Positions 1 through 5,440 of a stretch of DNA of 6,432 bases are shown one piece after another. Position 1 is the stretch's first letter, and each line of letters opens with the position of its first letter. A program made the translations under genes and the position numbers. The DNA lies in the NCBI GenBank assembly GCA_013694645.1, contig JACDBZ010000253.1:1-6432 (forward strand), written 5' to 3'. The notes below the pieces were generated by a model. That model saw only the letters and a list, made by a program, of their open reading frames with translations. It ran no database searches and was not told where the DNA came from. Source of the DNA: Chloroflexota bacterium. GTDB taxonomy: Bacteria; Chloroflexota; Limnocylindria; QHBO01.

Positions 1-1
1 G

Positions 2-64
2 TCCAAGCCGTTCGGCTACGACGACCTCATCAGGGCCGTGGAGCGGGCGCGACCTTCGGGCTGA
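2..64 (+). CDS. C-terminal end of a receiver-domain protein (partial)
   Basis: Only the last 20 residues and a TGA stop are present; the gene begins upstream of the window. They read SKPFGYDDLIRAVERARPSG. A Lys-Pro-Phe followed by an amphipathic helix is the usual end of a response-regulator receiver domain: the conserved beta5 lysine, then helix alpha5. The chain stops about 17 residues after this lysine, so no DNA-binding domain follows. The protein is therefore either a single-domain (CheY-like) regulator or a larger protein, such as a hybrid kinase, with a C-terminal receiver. The phospho-acceptor aspartate is outside the window. The family call rests on this short motif only. The next gene starts 81 bases downstream with its own promoter. 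Confidence 0.6.
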   Translation, partial: SKPFGYDDLIRAVERARPSG

Positions 65-130
65 GCCTCCAGGGCATGACGTCGCGGCTGCGTCAGCGAC
101 CGGCCGGCCGGATGACGTTACCCGCGACCC

Positions 131-136
131 TATACT
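131..136 (+). promoter_or_regulatory. -10 box of a leaderless thrB promoter
   Basis: TATACT matches the TATAAT consensus at five of six positions. It ends 9 bases before the thrB ATG, so transcription should begin at or within about 3 bases of the start codon. No Shine-Dalgarno-like purine run is present between the box and the ATG. No TTGACA-like -35 element is evident 16-18 bases upstream. The assignment is inferred from position and consensus only. Confidence 0.6.
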
Positions 137-145
137 CGCCTCCGC

Positions 146-1090
146 ATGCCGCCAATCGCCAGCGTCGACGTTCCCGCCTCGAGCGCCAACCTCGGGAGCG
201 GGTTCGACTGCTTCGCGACCGCGCTGTCATTGAAGCTGCGCGCCGAGCTCTGGCACGGCGACGAAGCGGGAATCGTGCTCAATGCCCGCGGCGAAGGAGC
301 CCCGGGCGACGATGCGCCAGCGGATGACAATCTCCTGATTCGTGCCTTCCGCGAGGGTCTGCGCGCATCAGCGGCGCCTGGTGCGTCATCGTGGCGGCTC
401 GAGATCTCGAGCATGATTCCCGCCGCGCGCGGTCTGGGCAGCAGTGCCGCCGCGATCGTTGCTGGCGTCGTGCTCGGCGCGGCCGTGGGACGCCGAGCGG
501 TCGATGCCGACGAGCTGCTCTCCATGGCCTCCGCCATGGAGGGCCATCCCGACAATGTCGCAGCGGCGCTGTACGGAGGATTCACCGTCGCGGTAGCCGA
601 CGCAGAGCGTGTCACGCTGCGACGCTTCCGCGCCCCGGAAGCCTGGATTCCGGTCGCTTTCATCCCCCAGCACGAGAGTCGCACGAATGACATGCGTGCC
701 GCATTGCCGGCAATGGTCGCGCATGCCGCGGCGGCGCGGCAGGCCGGTCGCAGCGCGCTGCTCGCCACGGCGATCATGACCTCCGATGCGGGCCTGCTGC
801 GGAGCGCAATGACCGACGAGCTCCATCAGCCGTACCGTCTGCCGCACATGCTCGGCAGCCACGAGCTGATCGATCTCGCCTACGAGCGTGGTGCGGCCGG
901 CGCCTGTCTCTCGGGAGCGGGTCCGACGGTCCTCGCCATCTGCGACTCGCCCATGAATGCGCACGCCGTCGAGAAGGCCTGGAATGCCTCGGGCGTCCCG
1001 GGCATGGCGACACGTCTTCGTTTCGACACGAGCGGAGCGAAACTGGTTGCCGCCGACCAGGACCTGACGCGCCGGCGTGCGCCGATGTAA
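146..1090 (+). CDS. thrB: Homoserine kinase (GHMP kinase family)
   Basis: This cytosolic enzyme phosphorylates L-homoserine with ATP to O-phosphohomoserine, the substrate of threonine synthase. The 314-residue length is typical for ThrB. The N-terminal PASSANLGSGFD (residues 10-21) is the ThrB/GHMP opening motif. GLGSSAA (96-102) is the GHMP phosphate-binding loop. GHPDNVAAALYGG (from residue 133) is the conserved GHPDN segment, and CLSGAGPT (254-261) is the C-terminal glycine-rich GHMP motif. The ATG at 146 is chosen because the family N-terminus begins right there and a -10 box lies 9 bases upstream; no ribosome binding site is seen, which fits a leaderless message. The TAA stop lies inside a short tandem repeat. 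The gene appears monocistronic, since the next gene begins 126 bases later. thrC and a homoserine dehydrogenase gene are not in the window. Confidence 0.95.
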   Translation: MPPIASVDVPASSANLGSGFDCFATALSLKLRAELWHGDEAGIVLNARGEGAPGDDAPADDNLLIRAFREGLRASAAPGASSWRLEISSMIPAARGLGSSAAAIVAGVVLGAAVGRRAVDADELLSMASAMEGHPDNVAAALYGGFTVAVADAERVTLRRFRAPEAWIPVAFIPQHESRTNDMRAALPAMVAHAAAARQAGRSALLATAIMTSDAGLLRSAMTDELHQPYRLPHMLGSHELIDLAYERGAAGACLSGAGPTVLAICDSPMNAHAVEKAWNASGVPGMATRLRFDTSGAKLVAADQDLTRRRAPM

Positions 1091-1116
1091 CGGGCCAGGC
1101 CGTAACGGGCCACGCC
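1087..1116 (+). repeat. 15-base tandem duplication over the thrB stop
   Basis: Two adjacent 15-base units, GTAACGGGCCAGGCC (1087-1101) and GTAACGGGCCACGCC (1102-1116), differ at one base. The first unit contains the TAA stop of thrB. The second recreates the same TAA 15 bases downstream in the same frame, so it also acts as a back-up stop. It looks like a recent slippage duplication. I see no function for it beyond that. Confidence 0.8.
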
Positions 1117-1128
1117 GATATATATCGG
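1115..1128. promoter_or_regulatory. 14-base perfect palindrome, possible operator
   Basis: CCGATATATATCGG is identical to its own reverse complement. Its eight central bases are all A/T, making it a striking AT island in this GC-rich sequence. It could be a dimeric regulator site, a small hairpin at the 3' end of thrB, or an AT-rich promoter element for the ABC-F gene, whose start is 88 bases downstream. There is no T-run after it, so it is not a standard intrinsic terminator. The palindrome is certain; the role is a guess. Confidence 0.35.
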
Positions 1129-1199
1129 TCCCGGACGCACGCAGTTGGATGCTCAGGCGCTCCTTGACTCGACTCGCAGCGTCCTGGCCTGCTCGCCGG

Positions 1200-1205
1200 T
1201 ACCAT
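1200..1205 (+). promoter_or_regulatory. Possible -10 box for the ABC-F gene
   Basis: TACCAT fits TANNNT and ends 11 bases before the ABC-F ATG, giving a predicted leader of only about 5 bases. The spacing is slightly longer than at the other starts in the window (6-9 bases), so this is the weakest of the set. A TTGACT at 1164-1169 is about 30 bases upstream of the box, too far for a paired -35. Confidence 0.3.
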
Positions 1206-1216
1206 GCTGAACGCCC

Positions 1217-3220
1217 ATGAGTCTCGTGACCATTGCGGGCGTGTCGAAGAGCCACGCCGCGCAGCACCTCTTCAGCGACGTCGGCCTGATGATCAGCGCC
1301 GGCCGGCGGAGCGCGATCGTCGGCCCCAACGGGGCCGGCAAGACGACCCTGCTCGAGCTCATCACCGGCGACCAGGAAGCTGACGGCGGCACCATCACGC
1401 GGGCGCGGGACACGGTGATCGGGTACCTGCGCCAGGAAGTGGCCGAGAGCCGTGGACGCAGCGTGCTGGCCGAGGTCCTCGCCGGGGCAGGCGAGGTGAG
1501 CGGCATCGAGCGGCGCATGCGCCACATCGAGACCGAGATGGAGGATGCGTCCGACGAGGAGGAGTTGACCGAGCTGATGGACGAGTACGGACGGCTTCAG
1601 CATCGATTCGAGGCGCTCGGCGGCTACGGCATGGAGGCCGATGCGCGACGCATCCTGGCCGGACTTGGCTTCGCGGAGGCGGATGTTGAGCGCGACATCG
1701 GCGAATTCAGTGGTGGCTGGATGATGCGAGTGGCGCTGGCCCGGCTGCTGCTCCAGAATCCCGACGTCCTGCTGCTCGATGAGCCCACGAACCACCTTGA
1801 TCTCGCCAGCGTCGACTGGCTCCAGGACTTTCTGGCCGTGTACGCAGGCGCCATCGTGCTCGTCAGCCACGACCGCGACTTCATCAACGAGGTCGCGAAT
1901 CGCGTCGTGGAGCTGCACGACGGGCAGGCCACCGAATACATCGGCGACTACGCCGATTTCGTCGAGCAGCGCGCCGAGCGCATGGTTCAGCTGGAGGCGG
2001 CCGCGCGAAACCAGCAGCGCAAGGTTGCCCACACCCAGGCGTTCATCGATCGGTTCCGCTACAAGGCGTCCAAGGCGCGCCAGGTTCAATCCCGCGTCAA
2101 GGCACTCGAGAAGCTCGATCGCGTGGCGTCACCTGGTGTCCGCGCACGTTCGGTCAAGTTTCGCTTTCCCGAGCCGCCGAGGTCCGGCCGCACGGTCATC
2201 ACGCTGACCGATATCGAGAAGCACTACGGCGACACGGTCGTCTACGACGGCGACCTGGATCTCCAGCTCGAGCGTGGACAGAAGGTGGCCCTGATCGGGC
2301 CGAACGGGGCCGGCAAGTCGACCCTGCTCAAGATCCTTGCCGGCGTCCTGGACTTCGAGGGCGGCACCCGCCTGCTGGGAAGCAACGTGCGCGTGGCCTA
2401 TTTCGCGCAGCACCAGATCGAGGCCCTCAACCCGGACAATTCCGTCTTCAACGAGCTCAACGACGCTGCGCCGATGATGTCCACCACCGACATGCGCAAG
2501 CTGCTCGGCGCGTTCCTGTTCAGCGGTCGATCGGTCGAGAAGCAGGTTGGCGTCCTGTCGGGCGGCGAGCAGACTCGCCTTGCCCTGGCCAAGCTCCTCG
2601 CCGATCCAGCCAACCTCCTGTGCCTCGACGAACCGACCAACCACCTCGACATCCAGTCGCGGGACGTGCTCGAGGACGCCCTGAACGCGTTCAGCGGCAC
2701 GATCGTGCTGATCACCCACGATCGGTACCTGATCCGCAGCGTCGCCAACATGATCATTGAGGTGAACGACGGGGCCGCGACCGTGTATCCGGGCGATTTC
2801 GAGTATTACGCTGCCAAGCGGGGCGTCGATATCGAGACCCGGGGAGCGGTGGAAGGGGCACGCTCCACGCCGCGCGGAGTCGTGGCCGAGACTCCCAGGC
2901 CACGGGAGTCGGCGAAGGCGGCTGCCGATCGCAAGCGACGCCAGGCCGACGAGCGCAACGCTCGTCACCGTCGAACGCGCGAGCTGCGCTCCATCGTTGC
3001 CGGCGCCGAGATGGAGGCCGCAGATGTCGAGCGAGAGCTCACGGAGGTCACCGAACGCTTGGCCAATCCCGCCATCTACGCTGATGCGTCTGCCGTCAGG
3101 GACCTGGTGGAGCGACACAACGCGCTGCGGGATCTGACGGAGTCACTCGGACCGGAGCTTGCGCGCCTACGCGTTGAGCTGTCGGCGGCCGAGGAGCCCG
3201 AGCTGGTCCGCAGCGAGTGA
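1217..3220 (+). CDS. ABC-F family ATPase (ribosome-associated, no membrane domain)
   Basis: This soluble protein has two ABC ATPase domains in one chain and no membrane segments. ABC-F proteins bind the ribosomal E site and act on stalled translation or protect against ribosome-targeting antibiotics. Domain 1 has Walker A GPNGAGKTT (36-44), signature FSGGW (164-168) and Walker B with catalytic Glu189 in LLLDEPTNHLD. The interdomain linker carries the charged stretch FRYKASKARQVQSRVKALEK starting about residue 280, a hallmark of the ABC-F P-site tRNA interaction motif. Domain 2 has Walker A GPNGAGKST (361-369), signature LSGGE (447-451) and Glu472. Residues 565-660 form a charged, probably coiled-coil tail with a LANPAIYAD segment, as in Uup/YdiF-like members. 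Both catalytic glutamates are intact. At 667 residues the length is normal. The stop codon overlaps the start of the next transporter gene. Housekeeping factor or resistance protein cannot be decided here. Confidence 0.93.
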   Translation: MSLVTIAGVSKSHAAQHLFSDVGLMISAGRRSAIVGPNGAGKTTLLELITGDQEADGGTITRARDTVIGYLRQEVAESRGRSVLAEVLAGAGEVSGIERRMRHIETEMEDASDEEELTELMDEYGRLQHRFEALGGYGMEADARRILAGLGFAEADVERDIGEFSGGWMMRVALARLLLQNPDVLLLDEPTNHLDLASVDWLQDFLAVYAGAIVLVSHDRDFINEVANRVVELHDGQATEYIGDYADFVEQRAERMVQLEAAARNQQRKVAHTQAFIDRFRYKASKARQVQSRVKALEKLDRVASPGVRARSVKFRFPEPPRSGRTVITLTDIEKHYGDTVVYDGDLDLQLERGQKVALIGPNGAGKSTLLKILAGVLDFEGGTRLLGSNVRVAYFAQHQIEALNPDNSVFNELNDAAPMMSTTDMRKLLGAFLFSGRSVEKQVGVLSGGEQTRLALAKLLADPANLLCLDEPTNHLDIQSRDVLEDALNAFSGTIVLITHDRYLIRSVANMIIEVNDGAATVYPGDFEYYAAKRGVDIETRGAVEGARSTPRGVVAETPRPRESAKAAADRKRRQADERNARHRRTRELRSIVAGAEMEAADVERELTEVTERLANPAIYADASAVRDLVERHNALRDLTESLGPELARLRVELSAAEEPELVRSE

Positions 3221-4173
3221 CGGCGCGGACGCCGAGTGGGTCGGCCGGGCTCGTTGGGGCCGGCCTCATCGTCGTGGCCGCCGTCTTCTTCGGCACCCTC
3301 GGCCCGATCACCCGATTCGCGGATGCCGCCGGCGTGGGGTCCCTGGCGATCGTGGCCTGGCGAGCGGGTATCGGCGCCACCGCCATGATCCTGCTCCTGC
3401 TGGTGCTGCGCGGCGCAGCAGGGCGGAGGCCGCTTTCGATTCGGGACGTCCCGGCACGGGACCGTTGGTTCATCGGCGTGGCTTCCGTGGCCAATCTTGC
3501 CCTCAACCTGGCCATGTTCATCGCCTTCGTGCGGATCGAGATCGGGCTAGCCCTGCTCGTCTTCTACGTGTATCCCGCATTCGTGGCGGTCGCCTCGGTG
3601 CTCTGGTTCGGCGACCGGCTGGGGGCTGCCAGGTGGGCGGCACTCGCCCTGTCGATGCTCGGCCTGGTGCTCACACTTTCGGGGTCGGGTGGGCTGGGAG
3701 AGCTTGACGCCCTCGGCATCGGGCTTGCTTTCCTGTCGGCCGGGACCCAGGCGTTCTACGTCCTGGCCGCCCGCCACGGGTTCGCGGGTATCCCACCGGT
3801 CGAAGCGGCCGCCATGACGATGGGCGGCGCTGCGCTGGGCTACGTGCTCATCGCGCTCGTCACTTCCCAGCTCCCTGATCTCGGTGCGCCGCTGGCGTCT
3901 GGCGACGCGCTGCTGCCCGTGATCCTGGCCGGGCTCATCGGCGCCGCCATCCCGACGCTCTGCTTCATCACCGGCATCCGGCTGCTGGGCGCGCCGAGAG
4001 CGGCGATCCTCGCAACTCTCGAGCCCGTCGTTGGGCTCGCGCTGGCCGCGTGGCTGCTCAACGAGCAGCCGGAGCTGCTCCAGCTCGCGGGCGGCGCACT
4101 GATCCTGGTCGCCGCGGTGCTGCTCCAGGTTGGCGGCCGCACCGCCTCCGAGCACGAGGCCGTTGCGGGCTGA
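3217..4173 (+). CDS. DMT-superfamily transporter with two EamA domains
   Basis: This is a 318-residue inner-membrane protein with about ten hydrophobic segments (roughly 11-33, 43-64, 83-105, 109-130, 136-155, 166-186, 195-215, 231-253, 259-281, 287-306), arranged as two EamA repeats. The C-terminal repeat shows the typical LEPVVGLALAAWLLNEQ (268-284) followed by a glycine-containing last helix. EamA proteins usually export metabolites such as amino acids; the substrate cannot be read from sequence. The GTG start at 3217 is chosen because it overlaps the ABC-F TGA as GTGA, the arrangement of translational coupling, and the first membrane helix follows about ten residues later. The gene is thus likely the second gene of a two-gene operon. 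It ends 5 bases before the stop of the convergent aspartate kinase gene. A threonine/homoserine exporter would fit the neighbourhood (thrB, aspartate kinase), but that is only inference. Confidence 0.9.
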   Translation: MTARTPSGSAGLVGAGLIVVAAVFFGTLGPITRFADAAGVGSLAIVAWRAGIGATAMILLLLVLRGAAGRRPLSIRDVPARDRWFIGVASVANLALNLAMFIAFVRIEIGLALLVFYVYPAFVAVASVLWFGDRLGAARWAALALSMLGLVLTLSGSGGLGELDALGIGLAFLSAGTQAFYVLAARHGFAGIPPVEAAAMTMGGAALGYVLIALVTSQLPDLGAPLASGDALLPVILAGLIGAAIPTLCFITGIRLLGAPRAAILATLEPVVGLALAAWLLNEQPELLQLAGGALILVAAVLLQVGGRTASEHEAVAG

Positions 4174-4178
4174 TCGGC

Positions 4179-5213
4179 TCAGGGGCCTGTAGCGCGGTCC
4201 GGCGACATGAATGAAGCGTGAACCGATTGGGCTGCGGCGATGGCCGACGCGATCGGGACCTCGGCCCACACGACGCGCAGACCGCCCTCGTCGAACGAGC
4301 CCTCGCCGTGCGCCGGGAGCGGGAGCACTTCAGGGGTCATCGATGCCGGCCCGACCAGGCTGATCCGCGCCACGCGACCCTTGTGAGCGACGGCCAGCAT
4401 GAGGACACCACCGTCCTCGCGGGACGAAGGGCGCACCACCGTCCGGGGAGCTTCATCCTCGAGCGCGCGAACGACCAGGTGCAGCCGTCCGCGCCGCGCG
4501 CGACGGACCGCCACCGGATGCACGACCTCAGACCCCATCTCCGCCAACAGCTCCAGCTGAAGGGCATCCACGAATGGTAGGAAGCGCGCGGCGGGGACAA
4601 GGTTGGGATCTGCCTCCAGGACGCCACCGACGTCCTTGAACAGCTCGCATCGATCGGCGCGCAGGGCGACCGCAAGGGCCACCGCTGACAGGTCCGTGCC
4701 TCCGCGCCCCAGGGTGGTCAGCTCCCCATGCGTCCCGATCCCCTGGAACCCCGCGACCACTGGCACCAGTCCCTCGTTGAGCGCCGCGCGCAAGGGTCGA
4801 GCGAGCACGCGCCGGACTTCGGCGCCAAGATGGGCCGCGGCAGTTCGGATGCCGGCCTCGGCACCCGAGAACGAGCGCGCCGGGATACCGCGGCCCTGGA
4901 GGCCGAGCGCGAAGAGCGAGGCAGAGAGCGCCTCGCCGGTGGCGAGCGCCCTGTCGGTCTCACGGGCAAGCCCGGAGTCGGCAGCCTGCCCCGGCTCCCT
5001 CAGTGACTCGCCGCGATCCGGCAGGAGGACTCGCGCCGCGCCGAGGATGGTGTCGGTGACTCCCTCGAACGCGCTCACCACCACAACGGGGCGAATACCG
5101 GCGGCCCGCTGACGGGCAACGACGTCCACCGCGGCCACGATGTCCTCGGGACGGCGCAGGACCGAGCCGCCGAACTTGTCGACAACGATATCGGACGACG
5201 ACGGCCGAGTCAC
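4179..5213 (-). CDS. lysC: Aspartate kinase, short form with a reduced ACT region
   Basis: This enzyme phosphorylates aspartate to 4-phosphoaspartate, the entry step to Lys, Met, Thr and diaminopimelate. The amino-acid-kinase fold spans about residues 8-240: KFGGSVL (13-19), VVVVSAFEGVTD (43-54), GE with the likely catalytic Glu94, TTLGRGGTD (166-174), KDVGGVLEADP (193-203) and a VHP segment (231-233). The usual KFGG[TS]SV is one residue shorter here. At 344 residues it is well under the roughly 400 of LysC enzymes with two ACT domains. Only about 80 residues follow the catalytic core: ISLVGPASM (284-292) and AAQSVHASF (327-335) resemble the ends of a single ACT domain, while its middle helix is nearly absent. 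Feedback control may therefore be lost. The GTG start at 5213 is the first usable one before the KFGG motif. A small ORF ends 12 bases upstream, and no separate -10 box is seen, so the two are probably co-transcribed. Confidence 0.88.
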   Translation of the reverse strand: MTRPSSSDIVVDKFGGSVLRRPEDIVAAVDVVARQRAAGIRPVVVVSAFEGVTDTILGAARVLLPDRGESLREPGQAADSGLARETDRALATGEALSASLFALGLQGRGIPARSFSGAEAGIRTAAAHLGAEVRRVLARPLRAALNEGLVPVVAGFQGIGTHGELTTLGRGGTDLSAVALAVALRADRCELFKDVGGVLEADPNLVPAARFLPFVDALQLELLAEMGSEVVHPVAVRRARRGRLHLVVRALEDEAPRTVVRPSSREDGGVLMLAVAHKGRVARISLVGPASMTPEVLPLPAHGEGSFDEGGLRVVWAEVPIASAIAAAQSVHASFMSPDRATGP

Positions 5214-5225
5214 AATGCGCCGGCC

Positions 5226-5372
5226 TCAGGCGGTGGCCGACAGATCGGCCAGGCCCACCTCGCCGCGCGGCAGCGAGCCCCCCGCCCGCGCACCGGAGAG
5301 CGCGTCGGCCAGCGTCTTACGCGGCGAAAGGAGCGTGAAGCCCGCATGGAGGGAGAGCAGTGGGTAGTGCAT
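5226..5372 (-). CDS. Small ORF of 48 residues upstream of aspartate kinase
   Basis: I do not recognise this protein. It starts MHYPLLSLHAGFTLLSPRKT and ends LADLSATA before a TGA. Three observations support it as a gene. A TACCGT box ends 9 bases before the ATG, the same spacing as at thrB. It fills the gap between the divergent promoter and the aspartate kinase, ending 12 bases before that GTG. By my count 42 of 48 sense codons end in G or C against about 28 of 48 with G/C at the second position, the codon pattern expected of a GC-rich gene. It has no clear signal peptide or transmembrane helix, although residues 4-15 are fairly hydrophobic. It is leucine-rich but not enriched in Thr, Lys, Met or Ile codons, so a classical attenuator leader peptide is not evident. 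An in-frame GTG at 5393 would add 7 residues, but would place the -10 box inside the coding sequence. Confidence 0.5.
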   Translation of the reverse strand: MHYPLLSLHAGFTLLSPRKTLADALSGARAGGSLPRGEVGLADLSATA

Positions 5373-5381
5373 GGCTCGCCA

Positions 5382-5387
5382 ACGGTA
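5382..5387 (-). promoter_or_regulatory. -10 box for the small ORF / aspartate kinase unit
   Basis: On the minus strand the sequence reads GCTACCGT, then 9 bases, then the ATG of the small ORF. TACCGT fits TANNNT, and the GCTAC context is shared with the mutY and redoxin boxes. No Shine-Dalgarno sequence lies before the ATG. It is probably the only promoter of the small ORF and aspartate kinase genes. Confidence 0.5.
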
Positions 5388-5427
5388 GCGCACGACGCGA
5401 GCCCGATGCGTCCACCCGGTCCGCTGC

Positions 5428-5433
5428 TACCCT
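5428..5433 (+). promoter_or_regulatory. -10 box of a leaderless mutY promoter
   Basis: GCTACCCT precedes the GTG start of mutY. TACCCT fits TANNNT and ends 7 bases before the GTG, which predicts transcription starting at the start codon itself. It faces away from the minus-strand box at 5382-5387, with 40 bases between the two hexamers. Confidence 0.55.
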
Positions 5434-5440
5434 GCGTCTC

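Noticed and set aside
1115..1128. The AT-rich palindrome as a Rho-independent terminator of thrB.
   Set aside because: The stem would be only 5 base pairs with an AT loop, and no T-run follows.
386..2089. A 567-codon open frame on the minus strand across thrB and the ABC-F gene.
   Set aside because: It is opposite two clearly identified genes, has no recognisable motif, and crosses the intergenic spacer. Long antisense frames are expected in GC-rich DNA.
2129..3118. A 329-codon minus-strand open frame within the ABC-F gene.
   Set aside because: It lies fully antisense to the conserved second ABC domain and shows no family features; a shadow of the codon bias.
5226..5372. The small ORF as a threonine/lysine attenuator leader peptide for aspartate kinase.
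   Set aside because: It has only scattered Thr and Lys codons with no run, and no alternative hairpin pair with a T-run lies in the 12 bases before the kinase start.
5360..5440. An N-terminal extension of MutY from the in-frame GTG at 5360.
   Set aside because: The extra 27 residues do not resemble the family, and the region holds the -10 boxes of both divergent genes. GTG at 5441 fits the box spacing and the MutY N-terminus.
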